Shown: positions 31,289 through 43,065, counted from the stretch's first letter. The stretch: DNA of 64,000 nucleotides from Cladocopium goreaui (GCA_947184155.2 CAMXCT020002335.1:59094-123093); one strand, 5' to 3'. Program-made: numbers and translations. Notes: generated by a model not told the origin, from the letters alone.

Positions 31289-31394
31289 TACCCTCTGGTA
31301 AATTAACATAGCTATTGAAAATGGCCATGTATAGTGGATTTTCCCATTAAAACCAGTGATTTTCCATAGCTTTTTGTATGTTTACCAGAGGGTA
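31289..31394. mobile_element. MITE family A copy 2
   Basis: TACCCTCTGGTAAATTAACA at the left, GTTTACCAGAGGGTA at the right. A good family exemplar, 106 bp, with internal GATTTTCCCATTAAAAC. Confidence 0.8.
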
Positions 31395-31607
31395 AAGGAG
31401 ATGCCCCCCAATCCCCATTTTCATCAGCGTAGAATCTGCTGCGCGAGTACCCAGTAATACCCAGCCTGCACCATCGCAGGTACTGGAGTGACCTGGCGGA
31501 ACATCTGGGTTTCTGAAGGATCATAATGGATCATATGCAGTGATGATGGTTGGTGGTTTGGGGTGTCAATTGGACTTGATTTGTTCAAGTTAAGATGGAA
31601 TATCATT

Positions 31608-31688
31608 ACCCATAGGATCCATGTATGCTATATATGGTAACATTTACCATCAATATACCCCAAATGTTAGCATATAGATCCTATGGGT
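31608..31688. repeat. 81-bp hairpin element
   Basis: ACCCATAGGATC at the left and its exact complement GATCCTATGGGT at the right. The stem continues imperfectly inward (TATGCTA, AACATTT), enclosing a short loop near 31650. Confidence 0.7.
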
Positions 31689-31689
31689 C

Positions 31690-32533
31690 GAATCATATAT
31701 CATATATCAATGAAGTGAAACCCCATTCGGATGAGTTCGTTCTGAGGCTTTTCATGGGTGTCATGGGATGGTTTCCTTCGTCGATTTTGAGGACACCAAT
31801 CTGGAGCTCATTCGATCACCTTCGAAAACAGGTGGCTTTACAGAGCCGCAACATACTGTGGATGGAAGAAATCCTGTAGTTGGTCAAGAATAAGGTGACA
31901 GTGAAGCACTGTAAAACTAATGGGTCGTAATGGGATAAACGAACACCCTAACACATCAATCATAATGACACTCCAAGTGATGGATCATTTCTTACGCTAA
32001 ACGTGAAATCCCAAGAGATTTGGGTGGAGGGGCTTGGGGTATGCTTCAAAGGTATGATCTTGGAATCATGTGAGCCATTAAACCATATTGAACCTCTACC
32101 CCTATCCCATCTCATGAAATACTGGTTGCATGATAGGTTTTCCCTACTATAGCTTATCATTATTCCATAATCACCCAAGTATACCCAAGTCGTATCACTC
32201 ACATTTCATAACCAATCAAACATCAATTCATCAGCTACAATTATCCCCCATATGCTTGATACTTATGATACTTATGCCATGTTGAACCCCCAATGGTAAA
32301 TTATGAACCCCCTTTTTTAGATGGTTAAAAACTCCTTATCTTTATCCCCTAATAGCCTGTTGAACCCCCCAATATGTTTAACCCCCTAATAAAACCCTAT
32401 ATATGGTGGTATCTTAAACTATCTTAAACTGGGGGATCCCCAAGTCACAATAGCATTTAATAGTAAGTCGTCATTTATGACGACTGGATGATTTGCGGGT
32501 GACCCCATGTTTGGAAACCCTATAATTAATGGT
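31690..32533. other. AT-rich spacer, no gene recognised
   Basis: Contains TTGAACCCCC-type short repeats (about 32285-32400) and nothing else I can name. Confidence 0.4.
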
Positions 32534-32644
32534 TACCCTTTGGTAATTTAACAGTTTGCTATTGAAAATTGCCCATTTATAGTGGATTTACCCATTGAAA
32601 ATGGTGGATCTTTCCATAGTTTTCTGTTAGTTTACCAGAGGGTA
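32534..32644. mobile_element. MITE family A copy 3
   Basis: TACCCTTTGGTAATTTAACA to GTTTACCAGAGGGTA, 111 bp, TA-flanked. Confidence 0.75.
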
Positions 32645-32759
32645 AATATGGTCAGGCTGTCCCAGCTCGCTTCATAGATCCCAAAATTCAGACCTGTTTG
32701 GCCTCACCCGTCGCTTCATCCTGGCTTGGCCGGATGATGGTTCTGTAAAATTGTGGATG

Positions 32760-32850
32760 CATAGATTGGTATACATATATATATAATTATATATCATTAT
32801 ATATGTATATACATATATATGTATGTATATATATATAGATCTAAATATAT
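32760..32850. repeat. TA microsatellite
   Basis: ATACATATATATATAATTATA-like run, no gene. Confidence 0.9.
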
Positions 32851-32920
32851 CATATCCACCGATATCCACGATGATTTCCCATGAAAATACATTCATATAT
32901 TTAGGAGAGCGCCCAGCCAG

Positions 32921-33036
32921 CCGCATTTGACTACAGGAAAATATCTATTATTAACATGTCTTTTGGGCCCGAAGATGCGCCCGACGGGAACTGGCACATC
33001 TCCACAAAAAAATGCCGCGTGAACGGGATGTGAAGA
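32921..33036 (+). CDS. exon-like island, unknown protein
   Basis: Plus-strand frame AAFDYRKISIINMSFGPED, then APDGNWHISTKKCRVNGM, ending at a TGA. It is preceded by GGAGAGCGCCCAG/CCAGCC, an acceptable splice acceptor. GC content rises sharply here. No domain recognised. It may be one exon of a long plus-strand gene that also includes the islands at 39565, 41553, 46125 and beyond. Confidence 0.3.
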
Positions 33037-33325
33037 AACGCGTCGTATTTCTGCTCCAGTTGGGAGTTCAAAATTAATCAAAATTAAACTGAAAGGGCCC
33101 TTGCCCTGTGAAAGTCCCTTTGAAATAGACGTAAGAACTCGCGTTTTTGCATGAGTCCAATCTCAGTCTCCCACACTAAGTAGCTCTTTCTGGAGCGTGA
33201 CCATCAAAATAGCTGGCGATCTTCGTTTTCCCTCTGGTAATTTAACACTTTGCTGAGGAAAGCACACCCACCATAGCTACTTCGGGGATTTCCCAGCCAT
33301 GTGTGATGGCACCGGATGGCACTAT

Positions 33326-33431
33326 CTGGTTGGTGGTTGACCTACCCCTCTGAAAAATATGAAAGTCAGTTGGGATGATGAAATTCCCATATATTATGGA
33401 ACATAAAAGAATGTTCCAAACCACCGACCAG
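33326..33431. mobile_element. MITE family B copy 1
   Basis: CTGGTTGGTGGTTGACCTAC at the left, CCAAACCACCGACCAG at the right, 106 bp, with internal CCTCTGAAAAATATGAAAGT. Confidence 0.75.
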
Positions 33432-33603
33432 TAATCACTATTAATCACTTACCCTCCACAAATTACATTTGATATATCACAAATCATCTCCACCAAAGAG
33501 TTCGCCACTTCAGGCGGCCTTGGTAGCTTCCGGTGCAGATGATCTTGAAATCTTGTCCACCTGCACCACGGCTTGAAAAAACAACTCCACATTCGCTAAT
33601 TAA

Positions 33604-33710
33604 TTACGCTCTGGTACACTACCATAGCTATGGAGAATCCTTATTTTTCATTGGTAAAGCAACGAACAATGGACATTTTCAATAGCAATGTTTAATAACC
33701 AAAAGTTACG
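33604..33710. mobile_element. MITE family A copy 4, diverged
   Basis: TTACGCTCTGGTACACTACC to TTAATAACCAAAAGTTACG. Central ATTGGTAAAGC and CAATAGCAATG match the family; ends are eroded. A half copy (CCCTCTGGTAATTTAACACT) also lies at about 33230. Confidence 0.5.
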
Positions 33711-34239
33711 CAGAATTCCCACAGTTTATCGATACACCACAAACATGTTCACATGAAATCTAAAGAAATTGGGTTGAAGATCATGTTCCTCGTGAAAATT
33801 GGCATTGTTTTGTTGTTCCGTGTGAAAAATCCATCGTCCAATTCTATGGTCCCATATGGAGGCTTCCGAAAATTGGTTTCGATACTAGGTCATGGTTGTT
33901 TATGACTTGGATGATTTGATATGATTATGGAAACTCCGCTATTTCAGGGAACCTCCATAGATTTCCTATGGATATGTCCCTAAGATTTCCGAAACAAACC
34001 CCTCACTTTGGACCCCGAATACCTGGGATTGGGGAGCCGGCTGCGGTGGTACAGATATTGGTGCACACGTACATGTCCGTATACATAGATGTGATGTGCT
34101 TCTATTATGTGTGTATATCTATATCTATATCTATATATATATATGATTGTATGCATATAATGAATATACATATGCGTATGACTGACATGTGTGTTTATTT
34201 TGGTTATCATCAGTTTTAATCTGTTTGAAGTACTATCGG

Positions 34240-34520
34240 TTACTAGTGAGTATTGCTAGACATACTATAGTTGCTGCTATGTATTCTCATTATCGTCACT
34301 ATAAATTTCTATCAGCATAACTAAGCATCAGTGTAGTAATTATTATCGTCACTGTTATCATTATTACTAATAGAACTGGTATCATTATCATCATTATATT
34401 CATCGCTATTATTGTCACATTTAGTATCATTATCATTATTACCACTATTATTACATATCGGCGCTAATACATATATGTACTAAATATGTATATGTATAGT
34501 TATATATATATACAAACACA
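34240..34520. repeat. ATT/ATC low-complexity tract
   Basis: TATCATTATCATCATTATA-like interrupted triplets running into a TATATATATA tract near 34500. Confidence 0.7.
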
Positions 34521-34819
34521 TACGTCTCATGGCTTGGATTTGCTTAAGGAGCCCCAAAAAACAAACAAACAAAAAAACTATAGATTCCCCAACTAGTGGA
34601 TTAATTGATTAACCATTGGGAAAAATAAAAAAATGGTGTTTGCAGTGGTCACATGACCTAGCCACCCCGTGAGTTGGGATTCCCTTTTTTTTGAAACTCG
34701 ATCTCACCGCTCCAAGCCACACGACGGCCTGTTTCCCTTCGATACCAACATGGCGACTTAACAACAGTGATTCTCTTGCCCAAAACTCGGTCATGTAACC
34801 AACAAACTGAGTAAAACAT

Positions 34820-34880
34820 AATATATATATAAGTTATATATACTGTATGTATATATACATATATATATATATGTATATTG
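34820..34880. repeat. TA microsatellite
   Basis: TATATATATACATATATA-like runs only. Confidence 0.9.
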
Positions 34881-35354
34881 CCCAGAGCCATAGACAAACA
34901 TCTTTGGACAATTAATTGTGTTCCCCCAAAAAGTGACAACCAAAAAAGAAACAATTTGGTCAAAATACCCATGTTCTTTGGCCCCTGAGTCAAGTTGATG
35001 CGGTAAGCCAAATGTCATAGTCACCATCATCACCATCTCCAAGAATTGGTTTAAGAAATTGATTGTACCACGCGTTTGCGGATGATTTTATCATATTGAA
35101 AAACACACCCAGACCCAAAGGATTGGTTTCTGGGATGGTACCACAAAAAAGGAGTGCTCCGGCCGGCACCCTTGACACATGCCAATAGCTTGAATGATAA
35201 CTTGAGGTCCCTAGAAAGGGGTCCTGACTTCGGAAAGCACCCACTGTCATTCCATGAAATTTCCCATGATATACTGCTTGGCTAAGAACGAGATTATGCA
35301 GATTCCCAGTTCATGGAGTATGGCAATCCCACCCAACAAAAAAGGTCATGTCAA

Positions 35355-35476
35355 CCCTGGATTCATAAACCCCCGGCTGTTGAAGTGCGGAGGTACCCAT
35401 TTAAGTATATTTAAGTACTGTATCAGATTATCACTGAGTGTATCCCCCTAACAAACCATGATTTATGAATCCAGGG
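35355..35476. mobile_element. 122-bp element with perfect 15-bp inverted ends
   Basis: CCCTGGATTCATAAA at the left and its exact complement TTTATGAATCCAGGG at the right. The match extends outward as ATGTC with a 2-base gap. No coding capacity. Single copy in the window. Confidence 0.7.
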
Positions 35477-35878
35477 ACATCGTAACCCCCGAACCAATCT
35501 TCAACCAACCTGGGTCGAACGCAGTTTCGCCTCATAGATCTTGTTAAAGCTCCGAGGGCCGACGGTCGGATATCTGGCCGAAACCTGGGGTCGTTTATGA
35601 CGATGATTTAGGGGTACCATGACTTAGGAAGCCCCCAAATGTGTTTTTTGTTGTTGATCCATCTGCACTGCCCTTTAAAAAAAAATGGGATGTGGTCTTT
35701 TCTGTGATTCATGCATGTTTATTGTTTTTATTGTGTTTTTGAAAAATATGACAAAGTTGGGACAATCGAATCTGAGTCTACTCCAAATCGCTGATCGTTT
35801 CTTGCAGGTGGAACACACCGTGGAGGTTCCACATGGACCGTGGTGATGTTCGAATGTACATCTATTGACCAAAAAATA

Positions 35879-35978
35879 CTGGTTGGTGGTTTGAACCCCT
35901 CTGAAAAATATGACAGTCAATGGGAAGGATTATCTCATCTATTATGGAAAATAAAAAATGTTCCAAACCACCAGCCAG
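35879..35978. mobile_element. MITE family B copy 2
   Basis: CTGGTTGGTGGTTTGAACCC to TTCCAAACCACCAGCCAG, 100 bp. Confidence 0.75.
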
Positions 35979-36033
35979 AATATATATATATATATAATTA
36001 CCTTACCAATTACCATCTATTTATGTTCAATAC

Positions 36034-36389
36034 TTATGAGTCCAACAACACAGAGAATATAGGGTTTGACAAAAAAAAATTAAAAAAAACAAAAAACAAA
36101 ACCAGAGCAAACAAAAAAAACAAACTAGAAAACCAAAACCAAGGAAAAAACAAGAAAAAAACAAGAAAAAAACAAAAAAAAACAAAAAAAAACAAAAAAA
36201 CATCAAAACCTGCATTTTCCGCAGTTTTGTTTTTTTTTGATTGTTTTTTGTTTTTTTTTTTGTTTTTTTTCTGTTTCTTCCTGTCGATTTGTTTTTTTGG
36301 TGATTCTGTTTTTGTTTCTGTTTTTGTTTTTTTTTGTTTTTTTAATTTTTTGCTAAAATCCACTTTCTCTGTTCTACACGGGGTCATAA
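36034..36389 (+). mobile_element. foldback element E copy 1, 8-bp TSD
   Basis: Flanked on both sides by TTCAATAC (36026-36033 and 36390-36397), an exact 8-bp target-site duplication as made by hAT transposases. Ends are TTATGAGTCC and GGGGTCATAA, with ACAGAGAA conserved in both inner ends. The left arm is A-rich (AAAAAACAAAA), the right arm T-rich (TTTTGTTTTTT), meeting around CCTGCATTTTCCGCAG. The arms can pair over about 150 bp. No coding capacity; Lys- and Phe-rich frames are products of the arms. Confidence 0.85.
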
Positions 36390-37708
36390 TTCAATACGTA
36401 CCCATGATCTACCTACCTTGACATCTTTGGGCTGGTGGATCAACAGCTGGTTTAAGGTTCCCCCACCTGAAAGGCATAGCGCAGATCCGGACATAAGTCA
36501 CTGAACCTGGGCGGAAGGCCAGTCTGGGCGGGAACGGGTCCAGGTCCATTAGGTCCTGGCAGTTCTTTATGCACGTTTGACGTGGCACAGAAATATCCGA
36601 ACTTCTCATGGCTGATAAGTTTTTGGTCAGTTGGGTCTGTCTGAACCACATGAATTACCACTTTATAATATGTATTTTCCGTTGACATCACCATTTGGGG
36701 GACGGGTACCCTATTTTCAGACAGACAAACAGTTCTCATTTCACCACTGAAATGATTCAACTGCAGATTTTGTTTTGTCAAAAGTGGACTGCATGGTTCT
36801 CAGGGAGTGGGCATCAGATTGCTTCTGTCCCACTCTTCCCTTTCGCACGAGCAACAGGAGCAACCAAAAGTGTAATTCCCAAAGCCAAGAATCCCAAGAA
36901 GGGTGTCATTTCTCCAGTTCATGAATTCTGTGAAAACGGGTCAAAGTTACTCAGTTACTCCCTTCTGTGCCATGCTGAAACCCGAACAACACCTATTCAG
37001 CAATATTTCCTGCCTCAGTGCTTGGATTCCCACTGAAATTAGCTAATTATTCATTTCGTAAAGTCGTTTGGGTGCACAAAAAAAACAAAGTATGACCAAC
37101 TGCGATTCCCGGACTTCTAAATATGCCAAGCTTGGCGAACCGAGAACCCCCAAAAAATGGGATCGTCAAACCTGTTGCCTCCTCAGTACTTGGTGTTCCA
37201 ACTTCGGAAGTGATCCACTGATACACCCAGCTATAACCCTTACCCTGCTTGTAGTCTCGTAGCCAGTGTCAGCCAAGGTCTGAGAATTAGACACCCGGAG
37301 ACTCCGATGCTTCGATTTATCCTTCTGAAATTGGCCATAAGACAAGGTTGCTCTCAACACAACAGGTACAAAGGGGTAAGGTGAATCAAGAGGCAAAATT
37401 ACTCATTGCCGCTACCAAAAGAATGGCGCCATGTTTCACCTATAAATTTCCATAATTAATCCATTGGAGCAACCCTGATCCAAATGGTTTCTCTATGTTT
37501 TTCTCTTGTAAATAAATGCAAATCATCTAGCTATTGCGTCATCCCCAAGCAACCCGCAGCGATTATCCCACCCACTGTCCCACTCCAAATCTGACGGGAC
37601 CCGACTCTGCCACCACATAGTCATCACGTCCCAAACCTCTGGTGCTTCGGTGTCCAACGGTTCAGGAAACCACCTCCAGTCTCCCGTCTGCTTTTTTTCA
37701 ATCATTTT

Positions 37709-37816
37709 TACCCTCTGGTAATTTAACGTAGCTATTGGAAATGGCCATAGAAATAGTTGATTTACCCATTAAAAATGGTGATTTTCCAGTTCGCTATGTT
37801 AGTTTACCAGAGGGTA
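37709..37816. mobile_element. MITE family A copy 5
   Basis: TACCCTCTGGTAATTTAACG to GTTTACCAGAGGGTA, 108 bp, TA-flanked. Confidence 0.8.
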
Positions 37817-37899
37817 TCTAAGAGTAATGCTGGAAATCTTCCCAAAGCAACATTTCAACATGGAACGGGCGCAACTTTTTGTGGTCCCGAGGCTGCCAC

Positions 37900-38145
37900 C
37901 CTTCACTCTTTGGTGGTGTTCATATGATTTCATATGTTTTCATGTTTTTTTTCTATGGTGTTCATTGATGTCTGGATGGCTTTCATTGATTCTTGCGATG
38001 GTTCTCCTCGATTTCAAAAAATGTCGTCTTTATCGATTCATCCATGGTCTTCATCAATTCTCGATGGTTTTAAATGAATTATCCATCTTTATACGATGTT
38101 TTGATGGTTTTCATCCTTTCATCGATTTTTCGATGGCGTTAAGTC
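37900..38145. repeat. degenerate GATGGTTTTCAT repeat
   Basis: Repeated forms of GATGGTTTTCATC, CATTGATTCTTGCGATGG and CGATTTTTCGATGG. T-rich on the plus strand; no gene. Confidence 0.5.
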
Positions 38146-38149
38146 TAGG

Positions 38150-38345
38150 TTTTCTCTAGGGTGGGTCTAAGTGTTTATTTAGGGTTGGTTGAGGGCTTAT
38201 TCAAGTTTGGTTTTGTGGATTTAGGGTTTATTCAGGGTTGGTTTCTGGTTTATTAATATGTCGGGTGTGTTAAAGGTTTATTTATTTTGCATTCAGGGTT
38301 TGTAAGAGTTTATTTAGGGTTTATTTGCTGCTGGTTTAGAAGTTG
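38150..38345 (+). repeat. TTTAGGG-like degenerate repeat
   Basis: GTTTATTTAGGGTT, GATTTAGGGTTTATTCAGGG and CATTCAGGGTTT recur. TTTAGGG is the plant-type telomere motif also reported for dinoflagellates. Too degenerate to be a functional telomere. Confidence 0.45.
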
Positions 38346-39220
38346 TTGCGATGCTGTTGTTATGCTGCCGTGGGTTGTTGATGGGTGTTGGTAGGGCAGG
38401 GGTTGAACTTAAAAAAGCTGGAGGGGGTGTTGGGGGGAGGGCACTTAAATCTTGCTTGTGGTGATGTTGTTGTGATGCGGCCGTGCATTGTAGAGTGGAT
38501 TTAACTTTATTGGATTTAATTTAAGTCTAGGTCCAAATTTATTCAAACTGAAATATCTGAAATAGAATTAGTTTGGATTTAGACAAACATGTAATTTAGA
38601 TTTGATTTCAAAATAAACTTGTAATATCAATGTAGCATTGATTTACATTTAAAAGTAATGCGCATTGAATGTTTGATTAATTCAAGCTTGTTTTAATAGG
38701 AATTAGTCTACACTTGATTTAAAACTGACTAAAACTCACCTCAAGATTCATGGAAACTAAATTTTGGTGAAATTCAAAATAGATTTCATTTAGATGATAG
38801 ACCCATTAAGAACATACAAGGATTTAGTAAAACGTGGAGTTTCAAAGTCGCGGAGAGAGCCATGCGGGTTGCATGCAGACGGGGGCTTGCAAAAACTTGA
38901 ATATGGGCACATCCAAGGAAAAATGAAATGCGTCAGAATGAACCGAGGCTTCAAAAACAGAGCTGTCTTGTGCCAAAGAAAAACATGCAATAAATTGAGG
39001 TTACTCTATCCAAAGTCCTTAAATACGCCTCCCATATTTTATCAAAGAATTCTACTGCGGGTTGATCACATATTATACAAAAAATATCAAAAAAATTATA
39101 TCCCCCTTTGAATTAGATGGAAAACCCAATTTTTTAAAGAATCGTGAGGTCCTGGACCACCATTTGTTAGATGGAAATTCCAAGGGCTATCATGATGGTC
39201 ATATCACACAATATGGGTAT

Positions 39221-39312
39221 GGGTCAAAATTAGGTACCCCAATAATTGGATGGTTAATACTAAACTAGACATTCACATCTGTGGTCCCATTAATGGTCTT
39301 CCATTTTGACCC
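39221..39312 (+). mobile_element. MITE family D copy 1
   Basis: GGGTCAAAATTAGGTACCCC to CTTCCATTTTGACCC, 92 bp. The copy at 62176-62262 is almost identical on the opposite strand. Confidence 0.8.
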
Positions 39313-39564
39313 ACATCCATATAATTGGGATACTTGAGCCGTGGCCAAAAGGTCATATCTGGCGCTGCTCGGCAGGAAGCGCAGCGCCAACGCTGATGCT
39401 CTTACGCATCGCGAGGTCCTGAATTTGCCACTCCCTTGCTATTGGATGACATTAATAGCCTCGGGTAAACTGTTACATAACTATGGAAAGATCCACCATG
39501 CTATTCATGGGTAAATCCACTATTTCGACTGGGCCGTTTTCAATAGTTTTGGATGCGCAGACCT

Positions 39565-39715
39565 GCCCATGAGTTTCATCGGGGGCACCTTCCAAGTGGG
39601 CACCACTGACAGATTTCAAACGGGCCTGGCCGTGGCAGTGCGCAATGCGGCATGGACACATGGAGACTTCAAGTTGAAGGCAATGGAATACATAGGTTTC
39701 AATGGTAATCATACG
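39565..39715 (+). CDS. exon-like island, unknown protein
   Basis: Plus-strand frame reading ADLPMSFIGGTFQVGTTDRF, then QTGLAVAVRNAAWTHGDFKL and KAMEYIGFNG. Third positions are strongly GC-biased against an AT-rich surrounding, which supports real coding sequence and this strand. An acceptor could be GGATGCGCAG/ACC near 39571; the 3' end is not fixed. An MITE-A half copy (AGCCTCGGGTAAACTG) lies just upstream at 39453. No family recognised; the segment looks like part of a beta-rich, glycine-containing protein. Confidence 0.35.
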
Positions 39716-39963
39716 GAATCATAGGGTTAAATGGGAAAACCCCTGATCCATTGGTCACATGCTTGAATCCATTTGGCGTTTTAAAATGGGACAATCGCAA
39801 TAATAGGTTTCGAGCATGTTCGACCTATTTCCCGCTGATTTTCCACATGAGCAGGGTCAAAAACCTCCGGTTATTGGGACACTGAAATGGATTAGTGGAT
39901 AATACCAATCGCACATATATTGGATAGTATAACCCATTATAACCCTCTATATTTACATCTATT

Positions 39964-40067
39964 TACCTTGTGGTAATCAAGCGTGGCAGTTGAAAATTTC
40001 CCATTTATGATGTTCCCAGTAAACCCCCATAGGGAATTTTCCCATTGCCGCGTTTGATGTGAGGGTA
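39964..40067. mobile_element. MITE family A copy 6, diverged
   Basis: TACCTTGTGGTAATCAAGCG to TTTGATGTGAGGGTA, 104 bp. Confidence 0.6.
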
Positions 40068-40179
40068 ATCCTCCGGGATGCTTCCGCGGCCCAGGCGTCT
40101 GAAACTTCACTGGTAAGGTGGTTACGCTTTTTAAAGGGGGCCTATCGATAGAGGTGGAAGGATGGGCGCGTAGATGGAT

Positions 40180-40480
40180 ACATAGATAGGTAGACAAATA
40201 GATAGGTAGATAGGTAATGATAGGTAATGATAGGTATATAGGTAGATAGGTAGATCAGATTGGTTTACAGTGACAAACTGGCAGATAGATGAATCGATCA
40301 AATAGACAAGCTAGACAAGATAGATAAGAAGATAAAATACATAAGATGGATAAGATGGAGAACAATCAATCAGATTGGTAAGTTAAATACGATGGTTCAG
40401 GTAGATAAGACAAAATAAGATAAAATGGACAAAAAAGTCAGCGATAATAGTAGCAACATATAAAGAGAGATAGATGCAAT
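40180..40480. repeat. GATA-type low-complexity tract
   Basis: ATAGGTAGATAGGTAATGAT and TAGATAAGATAAAAT variants. Similar GATA-rich DNA resumes at 40860-41330. Confidence 0.8.
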
Positions 40481-40564
40481 AGCCGTAAAAATTACTTCGA
40501 GCGAGCCCCACCCTGAAATGAAACACTATTCTGACATAGTTTCTGACATACCACGTGGCAGTGG

Positions 40565-40850
40565 TTATGGCATTTTTTATTCTGACATTCTATCTGACAT
40601 TCTTTCTGGCATATACTTTGAGATTCTATCTGACATGCTATCTGGCATCTATTCTCACACACTTTCTGGCATATATTCAGACATTCTTTCTGGCATTCTA
40701 TCTGGCAAATATTCTGACATTCTATCTGGCATCTTTTCAGGCATTCATTCTGGCATTCTTTCTTGCACCTATTCTGACATTCTCTCTGACATTCTTTCTG
40801 GCATTCTGTCTGGCATCAATTCTGACATTCTTTCTGGCAAATGGAAAAGA
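40565..40850 (+). repeat. 15-bp repeat, plus orientation
   Basis: About 19 imperfect units of TTCTATCTGACATTC / TTCTTTCTGGCATTC. The complement of the same unit forms the array at 63050-63425. Confidence 0.88.
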
Positions 40851-40859
40851 AAAGGTAAA

Positions 40860-41330
40860 CCAGATAAGATAAGATAGACGAGACAGATGACATAAATGAA
40901 ATCTTAAAAAAATATTTAATATATCTTCTATCTTAAACATAAGATAAGAGATATGGGCAACATAGATAGGATGGATAAGATTGATAACTAAGGGTAAGAT
41001 AAGATGGAAAATGATAGCAGCTCGGATAGCAGGTGAATAAGGTGGATGGGTGGATGAATAACACATCTATGAATTTTATAAGAACAGATAACACAGATGT
41101 CGTCAACGAAACAAAAAACGGAAAACGATAGATTGCATAAAACACAGGAAACAAACTATATAAAATGATGAAATAGCTGAAGTAGATGAGAGTGTTGAGA
41201 ACATATATACATTTATGTACAACAATGAGAAATAGATAACATGGAAATATAACACAGAATAGAATAGGGGACAACGGAATGCAATAGGATAGAATAGATA
41301 GAAAAATAGAACTGAATCAGGCGTTCGTAT
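40860..41330. repeat. GATA-rich low-complexity tract
   Basis: AGATAAGATAGACGAGACAG and related purine-rich stretches. No gene. Confidence 0.6.
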
Positions 41331-41552
41331 GATGTCCAAGTTCTACTGATGGGTTGATCACTAAGCCGCATTTCTGGTTGGCAAATCTATGCACATCTGA
41401 CCACTCTTTGGGAGGCTTTTTTTGCCCCTTGGAAATTGGGGTTCCACTATGTTTGAAGACTTTGCCCGGCAAACACAGATTCTCATGTTGACTGGACCAA
41501 AAAGGACGGTCGTTGGTTCCTGGGAATCAAACATAGCAATTCTTCCTCCCCC

Positions 41553-41648
41553 CAGATGATTTCCCAGCCTGCCCAGTCACCAACTTCGGCACGGACTTCA
41601 GTGGAAATGTCTTTGGGAGCTCCTTCATGGGCAAGAACTATGCGCATC
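41553..41648 (+). CDS. exon-like island, unknown protein
   Basis: A strong acceptor, TTCTTCCTCCCCCCAG/ATGA, ends at about 41554. The frame DFPACPVTNFGTDFSGNVFG, then SSFMGKNYAHLHR has GC-biased third positions and ends at a TGA. A canonical donor AATG/GTGAGC lies 8 bases further on, but in another frame. Either a small indel or an alternative reading frame (ISQPAQSPTSARTSVEMSLG) is needed. No family recognised. Confidence 0.3.
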
Positions 41649-41714
41649 TCCACCGATGAATGGTGAGCTATGCGATGAGGTCTCGACATGTGCCAGCCAA
41701 AAAGGCTAAAAGGT

Positions 41715-41979
41715 GTATCTGTATATATGTGTATATGTATATATATAATGTGTGAGTCTATACATATATATATATATACACGTACCAGTATCTATAGATA
41801 TACTATGCATATAAATATACATGTGATACATATGTCTGTAATTGTATGTAAACATTGTTGTGTATATATATATATGTACATATATATATATATATGTATG
41901 TATGCACGTATGTATGTACGTATGTGTGCATGCGTATGTATATGTATGTGATATGTATGTGATATGTATGTGATATGTA

Positions 41980-42010
<31 letters not shown>

Positions 42011-42200
42011 GCGTGTGTATGTATATGTACATGTCAATGTGTATGTATATGTACATGTATGTGTATGTATATTTGTATGTGTATGTGTATGCATATGTAT
42101 GTATATGTATGTGTATGTGTACGTGTACGTGCATGTGTACGTGTATATATATATACTGTATACATATTTATTTATCTAATTTTATTTATTTATTTATTGG
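41715..42200. repeat. TG/TA microsatellite cluster
   Basis: ATGTATGTGTATGTGTATG and TATATATATA runs. Tyr/Val/Cys-rich or His/Thr-rich frames are products of the repeat. Confidence 0.95.
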
Positions 42201-42754
42201 TGTATATCAATATATGATATAAATGTAAATTGATCTTAATTGTAATTATATGTACTGATGGACGCACAAGATTGCATAAGATTGCTGGTCAAGCTCTTTT
42301 AATCTGATAGAATCCAATTTTGGGGGCTGAGAATTTTGAAACATTCAGCCAATTCCGAAAAAAAACGTCACACATTTTCGAAGCTGATCGAAGCGACATC
42401 GAGAAAACCCCACAGGACCGCAATCTTGCAGAGTGAAATCCAGTTCGGGGGTCTGTTGCTTTCGCTTGTTTTACTGAATTTTCAGAGGCCGGGGACCCCA
42501 AAAGCAGTCATTTCTGAATTCGAAAACGATCAGTCACCTCCAAGGTTTCAATCACAAGTCTGCGAACAGGATTGAAAACTGGAATCTGATTTGCTTTACC
42601 TGGATTTGTCTGAAAATTGAGGGGAAAACTCCCCAAATCAAAATCCTACGCTTGGCCGCTTGGCCCTCATTTTCCATAAGATTTGATGACCTCTAGTCCT
42701 CTGTCCGTGGATCTTCCGGCTAAAGCAGCTAAGTGGAAACTATTAAAATTTAAA

Positions 42755-43000
42755 AACACATATATACATCATGTGTAGATTTTTAAAAACTTATATAATC
42801 ATATGTATATATACAAATGTATGTGTATATATATACAGTATATACGTATATGTCTATGCAAATGTTCAAACATGCACATGTATGTGTATGTACATACATA
42901 AATACAATTACGTACATATGCATAAATGGATAGTCATATAATATACATCTATATATATATAATGCAAGCATGTACACTTATGCATATATAATCATGTACA
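42755..43000. repeat. TA/CA-rich tract
   Basis: TATATATACAGTATATACGT-like mixed dinucleotide sequence. No gene. Confidence 0.7.
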
Positions 43001-43065
43001 ATTGTTATTTATGAGTGTGTAGCTATGTATAATTACTGTATGCATAAAATAATAATATATACCCA

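Noticed and set aside
36034-36389. Lys-rich or Phe-rich proteins in the A-rich/T-rich element
   Set aside because: They arise from homopolymer arms of a foldback element with clear target-site duplication.
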